DNA of 64,000 bases from JAWPMT01 sp965267435 (GTDB taxonomy: Bacteria; Bacteroidota; Bacteroidia; Cytophagales; Cyclobacteriaceae): positions 3,534,001-3,598,000 of the forward strand of contig OZ253960.1 in the NCBI GenBank assembly GCA_965267435.1, read 5' to 3'. The notes beneath the pieces were generated by a model. That model worked only from the letters and a program-made list of their open reading frames with translations, searched no databases and was not told where the DNA came from. This document shows positions 26,639-35,820 of the stretch, in pieces; position 1 is the stretch's first letter, and every line of letters begins with the position of its first letter. Both the position numbers and the translations under genes were made by a program.

Positions 26639-29395
26639 AGGCGACTTGCTTGTTTAGGGTTTTTCATCTTCCTTTTCTTTTCTAGTACCGCACAATCAGA
26701 TTCTCTCACGCAAGAATCCCTGGATTCCCTTGCTCAAATCCTTCCAGTAGACAGTATCACAGACACCTCTTTTGAGTTGGATTCCGGTAGATTCGGATCC
26801 CGTGTCCAGTCAGGAATTCAAGCGGCGGATTCTGACATAGAGACTACTATCAACTATAACGCCAAAGACTCCATTTATTTCGATTTGAAGCAACAGACTA
26901 TTGTGATGTACGGGCAAACCCACGTCGATTATGGCGAAATCACTCTGGAAGCTGAGAAGACCGATGTCAACTGGCAGTCACAAATAATCAAGTCCGTCTA
27001 CGTATCGGACTCCACGGGAAATAAAGTGGGTAAACCCGTATTTTCTGATGGGTCAGACATTTATGAGACCGATAACATCGTCTACAACTTCAAAAATAAA
27101 CGTGCCTCCATTCAGGGTGTGATCACGGAGCAGGATGGAGCCTTTATGCATGGAGAGCAAGTCAAGAAAAATGAAAAGGATGAGCTCTTCATCACTCGGG
27201 CTCGCTACACCACTTGCAATCTCAGCGATCCACATTTCTACATCGAATCGAGCAAGCTGAAGCTGATCCCTGGCAATAAGGTAGTATCCGGCCCTTTTGT
27301 GCTCAAGTTTCGGTCCACAGAGAAGAAGTCGATCTTCACGCCGTTGGCACTGCCTTTCGGTATGTTTCCGCAGCCCAAGACGAAAGTGTCCGGCGTACTG
27401 TTCCCTACGTATGGCGAAGAGCGTCGGCGCGGGTTCTACCTACGCAATGGTGGGTACTACTGGGCCATCAGCGACTATATCGATCTGAGTGCTACGGTAG
27501 ACGTCTATTCACGTGGAGGTGCAGGATTCAACCTGTCGAGTCGATACAAGAAGCGCTATAGCTACAGTGGCAGTTTTTCCTACTCATTCAACCGAACGAT
27601 CACCGACGACGTAGAGGGGGGAACAAAAGTCAACGACATGTGGATCCGGTGGAGTCATACACCTGAAACACGCGGACCCTCAAGCTTTAGTGCCGCTGTC
27701 TCCGCAGGTACCTCCACTTACAACCAAAACAACAACCTCGTGAATCAGGATTTTGAGCGCAGTATCAATGCCCAATTCACCTCCAACGCTAGCTATAGGA
27801 CACGTTTCCGATGGGGAAGTTTGAATCTGGGCCTCCGCCAAAATCAGAATATTTCCACGGGCATCATGAACGTAACACTACCTGACATGACCCTCAATGT
27901 CAACCGTGTCAATCCGTTCAAGAAGTTGACGAATGACCCAAATAGCGTTCTGGCCAAGCTGAACCTCAGCCACAATTTCGTCGCGAGGAATGAGCTCTCA
28001 AATGCGCCGGTGTCCACTCCCACCTGGGTAGTCAACGCCGACCCAAAGGCCGACAGCACGCTTGAATTCTTCAAGGAATTTGACGAAGTGCTGGGCAGAT
28101 CAAAGATTGGCGGCCGCCACTCCATACCGATCTCTACGTCATTCACGCTCATGAAGCATTTCACCATTTCGCCAAGCTTCAATTACCAGGAATTGTGGTA
28201 CCCCAAAGAGCTGAAGTACGAATACGATGAGGAACTGAACGGCGTCCGTGTCGACACGGTAAATACTTTCAGCCGCGCAGGATCCTGGAGATCGGGGGCA
28301 TCGATGAACACGATTGTCTACGGTACCTACTTCATCAAGGGCAAGAAAATAGAAGCCATCCGCCACGTCATCACTCCAAGTATCTCCTTCAGCTACAATC
28401 CCAATTTTGGCGATCCTAGCAAGGGTGTATACACTGATGTGCAAATAGACAGCCTGGGCAACACACGGAGGCTGAGCAAATATGAAGGCTTCGCATTTGG
28501 CTCACCACCATCCGGGGAGAGCCAGAGTGTGGGTTTCAACCTGACGAATAACCTGGAAATGAAGGTCCGGGACAAAGAAGACAGCACACAATTCAAAAAG
28601 ATCAAGATCTTCGACAACCTGTCCATGAATACGGGCTACAATTTTGCCGCCGACTCCTTTCAGTTATCTAATATCAGTTGGAGTGCACGGACTTCATTTT
28701 TCAACCGTGCGCTGAGTATCAATCTCAACGGACAGATCGACCCTTACATCTACGAACTCATCAGCGAGAGTACCTCCTCTACCGGGACAAGAACTGTGAA
28801 TCAAAGACGCGTCAACAGCTTTGCCTGGGACAATGGCCAGGGAATAGGTCAGCTCACAAACGTAGGAGCCAACATGAGCCTCAGCCTGAGTCCTCAGACC
28901 TTCAAACGCAAGGGTGGCGATGAAGACGAGGAGGATCAAGAAACAGATTTCCTCGACAGATCCACGACCAGCATTTTTGATGACCCGAATATGGCTCCAC
29001 CATTCGCCGACCCTGAGGAAATTGAGGCCATCAGAAACAATCCGGACGAGTACATCGACTTCAACCTCCCCTGGCGTTTGAGTGCCAATTACTCCATCAG
29101 GCGGACGCAGCGAGGCTTCGAGGATCCTCGCATCACACAGACCCTCTCATTCAACGGATCACTCGCCCTCACTCCAAAGACACAGATTAGTTTCAACTCC
29201 GGCTATGACATCGAACAAAAAGAATTCACTACCACCCGGATCTCTGTCACCCGGGATCTGCACTGCTGGACACTCCAATTCAGCGTCGTGCCCTTCGGCA
29301 GGTACCAGTCCTTTAACCTGAGCATTCGTCCACGAGCCACTCTACTTCAGGAATTGAAGATCGAGCGCCGCCGAAACTTCCTGGATTCCTTCTAA
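26636..29395 (+). CDS. lptD: LPS-assembly protein LptD (OstA), Bacteroidota type
   Basis: 919 residues starting at TTG 26636, chosen for the GGAGG 5 nt upstream and the immediate signal peptide (RRLACLGFFIFLFFSSTAQ). The periplasmic OstA-like N-domain shows NYNAKDSIYFDLKQQTIVMYGQ and TDNIVYNFKNKRASIQGV (about residues 80-170). The barrel follows from about 230 with PLALPFGMFPQ and SGVLFPTYGEERRRGFYLRNGGYYW, a hallmark of LptD in this phylum, and an acidic insert near 765 (GGDEDEEDQETD). It inserts LPS into the outer leaflet with LptE. Length is normal for Bacteroidota. It is divergent from the amidase operon. Confidence 0.9.
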   Translation: MRRLACLGFFIFLFFSSTAQSDSLTQESLDSLAQILPVDSITDTSFELDSGRFGSRVQSGIQAADSDIETTINYNAKDSIYFDLKQQTIVMYGQTHVDYGEITLEAEKTDVNWQSQIIKSVYVSDSTGNKVGKPVFSDGSDIYETDNIVYNFKNKRASIQGVITEQDGAFMHGEQVKKNEKDELFITRARYTTCNLSDPHFYIESSKLKLIPGNKVVSGPFVLKFRSTEKKSIFTPLALPFGMFPQPKTKVSGVLFPTYGEERRRGFYLRNGGYYWAISDYIDLSATVDVYSRGGAGFNLSSRYKKRYSYSGSFSYSFNRTITDDVEGGTKVNDMWIRWSHTPETRGPSSFSAAVSAGTSTYNQNNNLVNQDFERSINAQFTSNASYRTRFRWGSLNLGLRQNQNISTGIMNVTLPDMTLNVNRVNPFKKLTNDPNSVLAKLNLSHNFVARNELSNAPVSTPTWVVNADPKADSTLEFFKEFDEVLGRSKIGGRHSIPISTSFTLMKHFTISPSFNYQELWYPKELKYEYDEELNGVRVDTVNTFSRAGSWRSGASMNTIVYGTYFIKGKKIEAIRHVITPSISFSYNPNFGDPSKGVYTDVQIDSLGNTRRLSKYEGFAFGSPPSGESQSVGFNLTNNLEMKVRDKEDSTQFKKIKIFDNLSMNTGYNFAADSFQLSNISWSARTSFFNRALSINLNGQIDPYIYELISESTSSTGTRTVNQRRVNSFAWDNGQGIGQLTNVGANMSLSLSPQTFKRKGGDEDEEDQETDFLDRSTTSIFDDPNMAPPFADPEEIEAIRNNPDEYIDFNLPWRLSANYSIRRTQRGFEDPRITQTLSFNGSLALTPKTQISFNSGYDIEQKEFTTTRISVTRDLHCWTLQFSVVPFGRYQSFNLSIRPRATLLQELKIERRRNFLDSF

Positions 29396-29474
29396 CTGCG
29401 CTGAATTCAATCAAGAATCAGATAATAGTCAGCTACAAGACTTAATCCAAACAACCCCCTCCCAAGTCTGCCAG

Positions 29475-29555
29475 TATCATGATTGTCACATGATAGAAAA
29501 GGTGCTCCACATGATATCACCAGAAACTATCACAAAAAAAAGTCTACACATGATA
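29475..29555 (+). repeat. Three direct copies of CACATGATA upstream of the DM13 lipoprotein
   Basis: CACATGATA occurs at 29487-29495, 29508-29516 and 29547-29555. The first copy is also half of an inverted repeat with TATCATG at 29475-29481. The third overlaps the chosen start codon. They may be regulator sites or a small sequence duplication. Confidence 0.4.
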
Positions 29556-30503
29556 TCAAAGAATTGGTACGTCATCGGGCTGGTAGCGCTCCTTTACGGC
29601 TGCATTGGCACGGATGAAGTACAAGACACATTGATCGCTCTGGAAGTATTGCCCCCGGAGGATGCGACCTTCGTGAATGGAAGCTTCGCCAAGCTGGTGG
29701 GCGAGACCGCCCAGTTGGAAACTCAGGGATCCAGTGATCTGGGAGGCACCTTTTTGCTGGAAGGAGCTTCCTGGCAAAGTGACAACCCCGCAGTGGCGAT
29801 GATCGACGAGAATGGAACGCTCACTGCCCTGAGTGCTGGTAGTGCGAGAATTCAAGCCAGTGCTTTTGGCGTCACTAGCGACGCGATCAATGTAAATGTC
29901 AGAGATGATGCGACGTCCGTTGCCTTGGTTGAGATCACCTCTCCAGGAGATGTGTCGGTAATAGAACCGGGTACGACGCTCCAATTGTCCGCGCGGGCAC
30001 TGACCACCTCTGGCACTGTGGTGGAGGGTGTGACCTTCGCATGGGAAAGTAGCAACGAAACGATAGCCTCGGTTGATCAGGATGGTTTGGTAACCAGTAC
30101 CTCCAACGAGGGAGACGTCGATATTCTCGTCTCCGGGGAAGGTGCAGAGGGCGTCTTCCAGCTTCGTGTTGGCACTCAGGAAAGCCTCTCCCGTGTGGCC
30201 GAACTGGAAGGGCTCAATGGCTATAGGGTCAGCGGTGATGCGGTGCTCTCGGCTACAGTCAGTGGCAATTTGACACTACAGCTGTCAGAAGATTTCAGTG
30301 CTCAAAATGGCCCGGGCTTGTACCTCTATCTCTCCAATAACAGGACCAACGTAAGTGGTGGAGTAGAAATTGGACCCCTGCGATCCTCCAGCGGTGCCGA
30401 TTCGTACAACGTGCCCTCGACCGTCGACCTCGGTGATTTCGACTACGTGCTGGTCTATTGCAAACCTTTCGGTGTGGGATTTGGCACCGGTCAGTTCGAA
30501 TAG
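29550..30503 (+). CDS. Lipoprotein with Big2-type Ig domains and a DM13 domain
   Basis: 317 residues from ATG 29550, chosen for a clean lipobox (MISKNWYVIGLVALLYGC, Cys18); the frame is open from ATG 29490. Two bacterial Ig-like (Big2) repeats (about residues 25-120, with ASWQSDNPAVAMIDENGTLTA, and about 120-210, with FAWESSNETIASVDQDG) are followed by a DM13 domain (about 215-317: LYLYLSNN, PSTVDLGDFDYVLVYCKPFGVGFG). DM13 domains are linked to redox or electron-transfer functions through the conserved Cys. It ends 24 bp before a beta-barrel gene, likely co-transcribed. Confidence 0.8.
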   Translation: MISKNWYVIGLVALLYGCIGTDEVQDTLIALEVLPPEDATFVNGSFAKLVGETAQLETQGSSDLGGTFLLEGASWQSDNPAVAMIDENGTLTALSAGSARIQASAFGVTSDAINVNVRDDATSVALVEITSPGDVSVIEPGTTLQLSARALTTSGTVVEGVTFAWESSNETIASVDQDGLVTSTSNEGDVDILVSGEGAEGVFQLRVGTQESLSRVAELEGLNGYRVSGDAVLSATVSGNLTLQLSEDFSAQNGPGLYLYLSNNRTNVSGGVEIGPLRSSSGADSYNVPSTVDLGDFDYVLVYCKPFGVGFGTGQFE

Positions 30504-30527
30504 CGTTCCCCTCCAGATTTTACAAGA

Positions 30528-31382
30528 ATGACAAGATTTACAAACCTCCTCGTTGCGATACTGTTCACAATGGCCAGCTACTCCTCATTTTCTCAGGGTG
30601 CATGGCACAAAGATCGCGGCACCGGATATTTCAAACTGGCGGAATCATTTATTGTATCAGACGCCTTTTACTCTCCCGAGGGTGAAATTCAGGACATAAA
30701 GACAGCTGGCGTCTATATTACGAGCCTCTACGCAGAATACGGCCTCACCGACCGTCTCACGCTCGTGGCTTATGTACCGTTCTTCTTTCGAAATACTATC
30801 AACGAGCAAGAGTTTGCCATCTCAACCAATACCGAGGCTGGCGATGAATCGAACTCGTTCGGAGATACCGACCTAGCGCTCCAGTTCGGCATTCTCAAGA
30901 AAGGCCCATGGGTATTGTCCACGAGCCTACTACTGGGTCTTCCTTTGGGAGAAACGAGTGGCGGAGAATCTGGTGTCCTGCAATCAGGTGATGGTGAATT
31001 CAACCAACTACTGCGTATTCACGGTGGCTACTCCTTTTATCCCGCGCCGTTTTACGCCTCCGCATACGTTGGGTTCAACAACAGGACGAAGGACTTCTCC
31101 GACGAGTTCAGGTATGGTGCGGAAGTGGGTGCCCTCTTCCCATCGCGATTCTTCGTAGCTATGAAATTGGCAGTCATCGAATCCTTTAACAATGGAGATG
31201 CACCTGCGAGCCAGACGGGCATCTTCTCCAACAACCTCGAATTCACATCAATAGGACCTGAGGTTGGGTATCTCTTCAAGAATGGCTTTGGAGTCTCCGC
31301 GGCCGCGTTGGGAGCTCTGAGTGGACAAAATATTTTGGCGAGCCCTTACTTTTCCTTTGGAGTGGTTTATGATTTGAAATAG
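30528..31382 (+). CDS. Outer-membrane beta-barrel protein, MetA/phenol-pathway-like porin
   Basis: 284 residues. Signal peptide MTRFTNLLVAILFTMASYSSFSQ, then alternating strands throughout (YITSLYAEYGLTDRLTLVAYVPF, GDTDLALQFGILKKGPWVLSTSLLLGLPLGE) ending in the aromatic strand YFSFGVVYDLK. The GDTDLALQF segment is typical of meta-pathway phenol-degradation-like transporters and other DUF3187-like barrels. Probably in the outer membrane, 24 bp after the DM13 gene. The substrate is unknown. Confidence 0.7.
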   Translation: MTRFTNLLVAILFTMASYSSFSQGAWHKDRGTGYFKLAESFIVSDAFYSPEGEIQDIKTAGVYITSLYAEYGLTDRLTLVAYVPFFFRNTINEQEFAISTNTEAGDESNSFGDTDLALQFGILKKGPWVLSTSLLLGLPLGETSGGESGVLQSGDGEFNQLLRIHGGYSFYPAPFYASAYVGFNNRTKDFSDEFRYGAEVGALFPSRFFVAMKLAVIESFNNGDAPASQTGIFSNNLEFTSIGPEVGYLFKNGFGVSAAALGALSGQNILASPYFSFGVVYDLK

Positions 31383-31493
31383 AAGCGCCTTCCCCTACAG
31401 ACATGTTGGGATTGTGATCTAACCCAATCAGTAACGAGCGGACGTCTCTAACGTTGTTAAAGTCAGACAACGACGGATTAATCCAAAAAAAGG

Positions 31494-31865
31494 ATGAAAG
31501 AGCACTACTCTCATGCCGCGACGATCTTGCCCGTAAGAGACGTGCAGAGGTCGCTGGCTTTCTACCAGGACAAATTAGGATTTGAAAATACATTCAAGTG
31601 GGGCGATCCCGTTGACTACGCAGTGATGAAGGCCGGGAACGTATCGATCCACCTTACACAAAGCGATAAAGACTTTCGGCCCAACAGCCAACACATTGCT
31701 GTCATGATCTTCGTCTCCCGTATCGACGAACTCTACAAGGCCCTTCGATCAGAGGGTGTCAACATCACCAGCGAGATAGGAGATCGAGACTATGCCATGC
31801 GAGACTTTGACATCGCAGACCCCGACGGCCACCTGCTCAGTTTCGGTCAGGGAATCGAACTCTAG
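31494..31865 (+). CDS. VOC (glyoxalase/bleomycin-resistance) family protein
   Basis: 123 residues, a single VOC domain pair. ATILPVRDVQRSLAFYQDKLGFENTFKW is the first beta-alpha-beta unit and IADPDGHLLSFGQ the C-terminal metal-ligand strand. Typical members bind metal and act on small electrophiles, or sequester bleomycin. The specific role is unknown. The 3' end overlaps the hydroxylase gene by 4 bp on the opposite strand. Confidence 0.85.
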   Translation: MKEHYSHAATILPVRDVQRSLAFYQDKLGFENTFKWGDPVDYAVMKAGNVSIHLTQSDKDFRPNSQHIAVMIFVSRIDELYKALRSEGVNITSEIGDRDYAMRDFDIADPDGHLLSFGQGIEL

Positions 31866-33136
31866 GCGACGGCTTGTGACGAGAGCGCCTTTTCTGGTGT
31901 GAAGCGCTTGACATAGTAGAAAGTCACCGCCAATGACAAGGCGAGGTAGAGCAAGACTAGCTGGTTAGCGTAAGGAACAACAGTACCCAATAGGAACCAG
32001 TCACCCTGCCATGCAATGATCCCGACACCAACAACCGCTCTAATCGCTTCGACCGCAAATGCCAGTCGATGTCTGTCCATCAATGTCGTGTAGCTAAAAA
32101 TTGATAACGCGATGAAGCCGGCATAGATCAATGCCTGTGAATATCCTATGGCCATCAATGTATTGAACATATACATCATCGAAAAGAAGGTAATCACAAA
32201 CTGCACCCACGACCAGGTCTTCAAAAACGGCGGGAGCTGAGGGTCGTACTTTTCGTACGTGTAGACGTCGTCAATGGCCTCCACGGGGTATCGCTCTACC
32301 ACATCCTGCGGTCTCCATCCAGTTGGCATGAACCAAATCCTCAATTTGTCCTTGAAAGACCGAGCTCGCCAGGCATCCTTTATCAAAAGCCAGAGATGCA
32401 TAAAATTGATAAGAATGGGATTCCACGTACGAGGGGGACGCTTTACTCCGTACACAGGAGGTACATCGTCAAGCTCTTTCTGATAGGTGCCAAAGAGCTT
32501 GTCCCAGAAAATAAAGATCTGCCCCAGGTTCTTGTCCATGTATTCCGCATTGATGGCATGGTGCACCCGATGGTGCGAAGGCGTAACGATGATGTGCTCG
32601 AGAAAGCCCATCTTTCCAATCAATCGCGTATGGTACCAGTATTGTGCAAAAAGATGCAATGGTTGGACAACCGCAATCACCTCAGGTGGCACTCCCAGTA
32701 CCGCAGTGGGTAAGAGGAAGAAGAAGGAAATAGAAAACCACGCCGAAATCGTCTGACGCAGGGCGCACCCAAGGTTAAATTCTTCGCTGCTATGATGAAT
32801 GATGTGATGATTCCAGAAGTAATTGACCTGATGTGAAAGTCGGTGTATCCAGTAACCGGCAAAATCTACGCCGATGAAAGCAATGACATATACCAGCCAG
32901 GTCGATTGGATATCGAACAATCCCACACGCGCTTCCACCCATGCGTACGAAACGATCACCAGCGTAAGGCCCAGCACATCCTTCGTAGCATTGGTGAGCC
33001 CGGAACTTAAACTAGAAAGTGTGTCCATGGATCGAATCACCGATTTGCCCTGGAAATGGGCGACCACAGCCTCTATCAGCAATAAGATGATGAAAAAAGG
33101 AATGGCATAATTCAGTACCGCGACATAAGCATTCAT
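31862..33136 (-). CDS. Sterol-desaturase / fatty-acid hydroxylase superfamily membrane di-iron enzyme
   Basis: 424 residues from ATG 33134-33136 (MNAYVAVLNYAIPFF), preferred over an upstream in-frame start at 33181 because it gives a normal membrane N-terminus and the -7 box lies at 33179-33186. The His clusters HRLSH (HX3H), HHIIHH (HX2HH) and SHHRVHH of the family are all present in the first half. Four or more transmembrane helices, plus a C-terminal membrane half (about residues 310-415). Members hydroxylate or desaturate lipids using a membrane di-iron site. The substrate is unknown. Confidence 0.88.
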   Translation of the reverse strand: MNAYVAVLNYAIPFFIILLLIEAVVAHFQGKSVIRSMDTLSSLSSGLTNATKDVLGLTLVIVSYAWVEARVGLFDIQSTWLVYVIAFIGVDFAGYWIHRLSHQVNYFWNHHIIHHSSEEFNLGCALRQTISAWFSISFFFLLPTAVLGVPPEVIAVVQPLHLFAQYWYHTRLIGKMGFLEHIIVTPSHHRVHHAINAEYMDKNLGQIFIFWDKLFGTYQKELDDVPPVYGVKRPPRTWNPILINFMHLWLLIKDAWRARSFKDKLRIWFMPTGWRPQDVVERYPVEAIDDVYTYEKYDPQLPPFLKTWSWVQFVITFFSMMYMFNTLMAIGYSQALIYAGFIALSIFSYTTLMDRHRLAFAVEAIRAVVGVGIIAWQGDWFLLGTVVPYANQLVLLYLALSLAVTFYYVKRFTPEKALSSQAVA

Positions 33137-33178
33137 AAGCGAGCCAACCTTGTAAGGAAAAAAACAGTAACTTTTGTA

Positions 33179-33186
33179 CAAAGATA
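33179..33186 (-). promoter_or_regulatory. -7 box of the hydroxylase gene
   Basis: Exact TATCTTTG on the minus strand, 42 bp before ATG 33136. It overlaps the upstream in-frame start, supporting the shorter gene. Confidence 0.45.
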
Positions 33187-33348
33187 AAAACTCAAGGATT
33201 CTTGATGGTCGGACGGTTTAGCGGCCGGATATTTGTCCGCGGCAAGCCCTTCCGGTAGAATTTTGTGAGTTTCTTTTATTGTTGATAACTCTTCAGCTAG
33301 TTTCCTAGTTAGAAAATTTAAATTATATCCGAGAAATATACTTGCCTA

Positions 33349-33996
33349 ATGAGAAAGATCTGTTTGATTTTGTGTGTTGGGTTACTCGCAGGGTGCGGTA
33401 ACTACTACGGTCATGTCATTGAGTCCGACTACAGTTTTGACGGTAGTTTCGGTCACTATGACTCCTACAATTTTATTGCTGACAAGAACTTCGAAGGAAC
33501 TGATACTCACAAGGAATTGATTGAGACGTACCTACGTCAGACACTCGATACCTGGGGATACGAGCATCGGGAAAAGAAGCCAAATCTGCTAATATTCTAC
33601 AAACTGTATTACGACGATTTTCAGATGAAGGGATATTCCCAGCCTGATTTCGAGCAGTGGGTGAATCAAAACTTTTCCAGCAAACTCATCGCCGATGCCC
33701 CGGAAGCTGACATCGAAGGTGACACAACGCTCATGAACTTTAGTGCCTACTCCGAAGGTGGGACATGGAATGTCGAAGATGCTCAGTACAATCCTGTACT
33801 CTGCGACCTGCGCGAGGGCACATTGCTGATATCATTTTATGACCGCAGGAAAAGAAAGACGGTTTGGCAGGGCTACGCCTCCGGTATTTTCGGCAATGAC
33901 CGCTTTGACAACAATCGATTTGTGAGACATATCGTCTTCCGGATCATGGACAAGTACCGAGTACTGGCTGACAAGTCGCTAGCCAGCAATTCTTAA
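33349..33996 (+). CDS. DUF4136-like lipoprotein
   Basis: 215 residues. Lipobox LLAGC (Cys16), then the DUF4136-like pattern: DYSFDGSFGHYDSYNFI at the N-terminus, ETYLRQTLDTWGYEHREKKPNLLIFYKLYY in the middle, and GTLLISFYDRRKRKTVWQGYASGIF with a final FRIMDKY near the end. Such lipoproteins are common in Bacteroidota, likely anchored in the outer or inner membrane, without known function. Its end overlaps lysS by 4 bp on the opposite strand. Confidence 0.82.
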   Translation: MRKICLILCVGLLAGCGNYYGHVIESDYSFDGSFGHYDSYNFIADKNFEGTDTHKELIETYLRQTLDTWGYEHREKKPNLLIFYKLYYDDFQMKGYSQPDFEQWVNQNFSSKLIADAPEADIEGDTTLMNFSAYSEGGTWNVEDAQYNPVLCDLREGTLLISFYDRRKRKTVWQGYASGIFGNDRFDNNRFVRHIVFRIMDKYRVLADKSLASNS

Positions 33997-35732
33997 GCAG
34001 AGGGACCGTCTATCCACCTTTGGACCTCCTCTTTAGTGGGGTTCTTCACGTCCTTTAGCTTTAACTTCTTACGCATTCCGCAGACGTCATTGTGCAACTT
34101 ATTGACGTTTGCGGAATGTATTGTTTCCAGCGTAGTATGTCCCAACTGTTGGAGAATGGGAATGTACTCCTCAGCAATGCCATTGTCTACGTAATCCTTT
34201 TCTGTCGCTACTTGCGGCTTTTTCTCAGGCCTCATCTGTGGGAAGAACAACACATCCTGAATAGAGTGTGAGTTGGTCATGATCATTGTCAGCCGATCGA
34301 TACCCAGCCCTACTCCTGAGGTCGGCGGCATTCCAAACTCCAAGGCCCGCAAGAAGTCTTCGTCCAGCACCATGGCTTCGTCATCCCCTCTCTTTGCAAG
34401 CTCGAGCTGATCCTCGAATCGCTTCCGCTGATCAATCGGATCATTGAGCTCCGAGTAAGCATTCATGATCTCCTTGCCATTGCAGATGGCTTCGAATCGC
34501 TCGACCAAACCAGGCTTGGACCGGTGTTTTTTGGTCAATGGCGACATCTCTTCAGGGTAGTCAATGATGAACGTCGGCTGGATGAGATGTGGCTCGCACT
34601 TCTCTCCAAAGATCTCATCGATGATCTTGGCCTTGCCCATCGTATCGTCTATCTCCAAACCAAGGGTAGTACCCGTCTTTCTGAGTTGGTCTTCATCCAT
34701 CTCCGAGATATCTACACCTGTATATTCCTCGATGGCCTCAAACATGGTATAGCGCTTCCACGGCCTCTCAAAATCAATGACATGTTCCCCGACCGGCACC
34801 TTGGTATCTCCATGCAGGTTGATGGCAATCTTCTCTACCACCTCCTCCATCAGATCCATCATCCAGAAGTAGTCTTTGTAAGCCACATACAATTCCACCT
34901 GGGTAAACTCCGGATTGTGAAACCGGGACATTCCCTCATTTCTGAAATCCTTCGAAAACTCATAGACACCGTCGAATCCCCCCACGATTAATCGCTTCAA
35001 ATAGAGCTCATTCGCGATACGTAGATACAGCGGAATGTCCAAGTAATTGTGATGGGTAACAAAAGGCCTTGCTGCCGCCCCACCGTGAATCGGCTGTAAG
35101 ATCGGTGTTTCGACTTCCAAATAGCTCTTGTTGTTGAAGAACTCACGTATCGTATCAATGAGCTTCGTCCGCTTGAAGAACACCTCCTTGATCTGAGGAT
35201 TGACGATCAGGTCCAGGTAGCGCTGCCGATAGCGCTGCTCGGGATCTGTGAAGGCGTCGTACACTTTCTTCTCGCCAGACTCATCCACAGCTTCCTTCAC
35301 TATGGGAAGAGGACGGAGGGACTTGGTCAGCACCTTCAATGTATTGACATGGACAGAGATCTCACCTGTCTGCGTGGTGAAAACGAAACCTTCCACGCCG
35401 ACGATGTCACCAATATCGAGCTTCTTCTTGAAGACTGTGTTGTACAATTCCTTATTGTCGTCGGGACATATGTCATCACGGCGAACGTAGATCTGGATGC
35501 GTCCAGTTGAGTCTTGGAGTTCTGCGAATGACGCTGAGCCCATGATCCTGCGGCTCATGATGCGACCAGCGATGGAAACGTGCTTGTAGTCCGTCTTGCG
35601 CCGCTCGTAGTTCTCATGAATATCGGCAGCAGTGACGTTCACCTCAAAAAGCTCCGGCGGATAGGGGTCGATCCCCATGTCCATCAATTCCTCACGGGCC
35701 TTTCGGCGTTGCAGTTCCTGTTCACTCAGCAT
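33993..35732 (-). CDS. lysS: Lysyl-tRNA synthetase, class II
   Basis: 579 residues. An OB-fold anticodon domain (about 55-170, VSIAGRIMSRRIMGSASFAELQDSTGRIQIY) is followed by the class II core: motif 1 around FFNNKSYLEVETPILQPIHGGAAARPF, motif 2 FRNEGMSRFHNPEFTQVELY, motif 3 GVGLGIDRLTMI. About 70 residues follow the core, as in other Bacteroidota LysS, with LHNDVCGMRKKLKL. It charges tRNA-Lys in the cytoplasm. Monocistronic by spacing. Confidence 0.97.
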   Translation of the reverse strand: MLSEQELQRRKAREELMDMGIDPYPPELFEVNVTAADIHENYERRKTDYKHVSIAGRIMSRRIMGSASFAELQDSTGRIQIYVRRDDICPDDNKELYNTVFKKKLDIGDIVGVEGFVFTTQTGEISVHVNTLKVLTKSLRPLPIVKEAVDESGEKKVYDAFTDPEQRYRQRYLDLIVNPQIKEVFFKRTKLIDTIREFFNNKSYLEVETPILQPIHGGAAARPFVTHHNYLDIPLYLRIANELYLKRLIVGGFDGVYEFSKDFRNEGMSRFHNPEFTQVELYVAYKDYFWMMDLMEEVVEKIAINLHGDTKVPVGEHVIDFERPWKRYTMFEAIEEYTGVDISEMDEDQLRKTGTTLGLEIDDTMGKAKIIDEIFGEKCEPHLIQPTFIIDYPEEMSPLTKKHRSKPGLVERFEAICNGKEIMNAYSELNDPIDQRKRFEDQLELAKRGDDEAMVLDEDFLRALEFGMPPTSGVGLGIDRLTMIMTNSHSIQDVLFFPQMRPEKKPQVATEKDYVDNGIAEEYIPILQQLGHTTLETIHSANVNKLHNDVCGMRKKLKLKDVKNPTKEEVQRWIDGPSA

Positions 35733-35776
35733 GTCGAAGTAGTGTTTTTCTTGTTCGTCAACTCAAAATGAGCCCG

Positions 35777-35784
35777 CAAAGTTA
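35777..35784 (-). promoter_or_regulatory. -7 box of lysS
   Basis: Exact TAACTTTG on the minus strand, 44 bp before the lysS ATG. Confidence 0.45.
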
Positions 35785-35820
35785 ATCCTTAATTTCAACA
35801 GATTTTGTGTGCCTCGGGCC

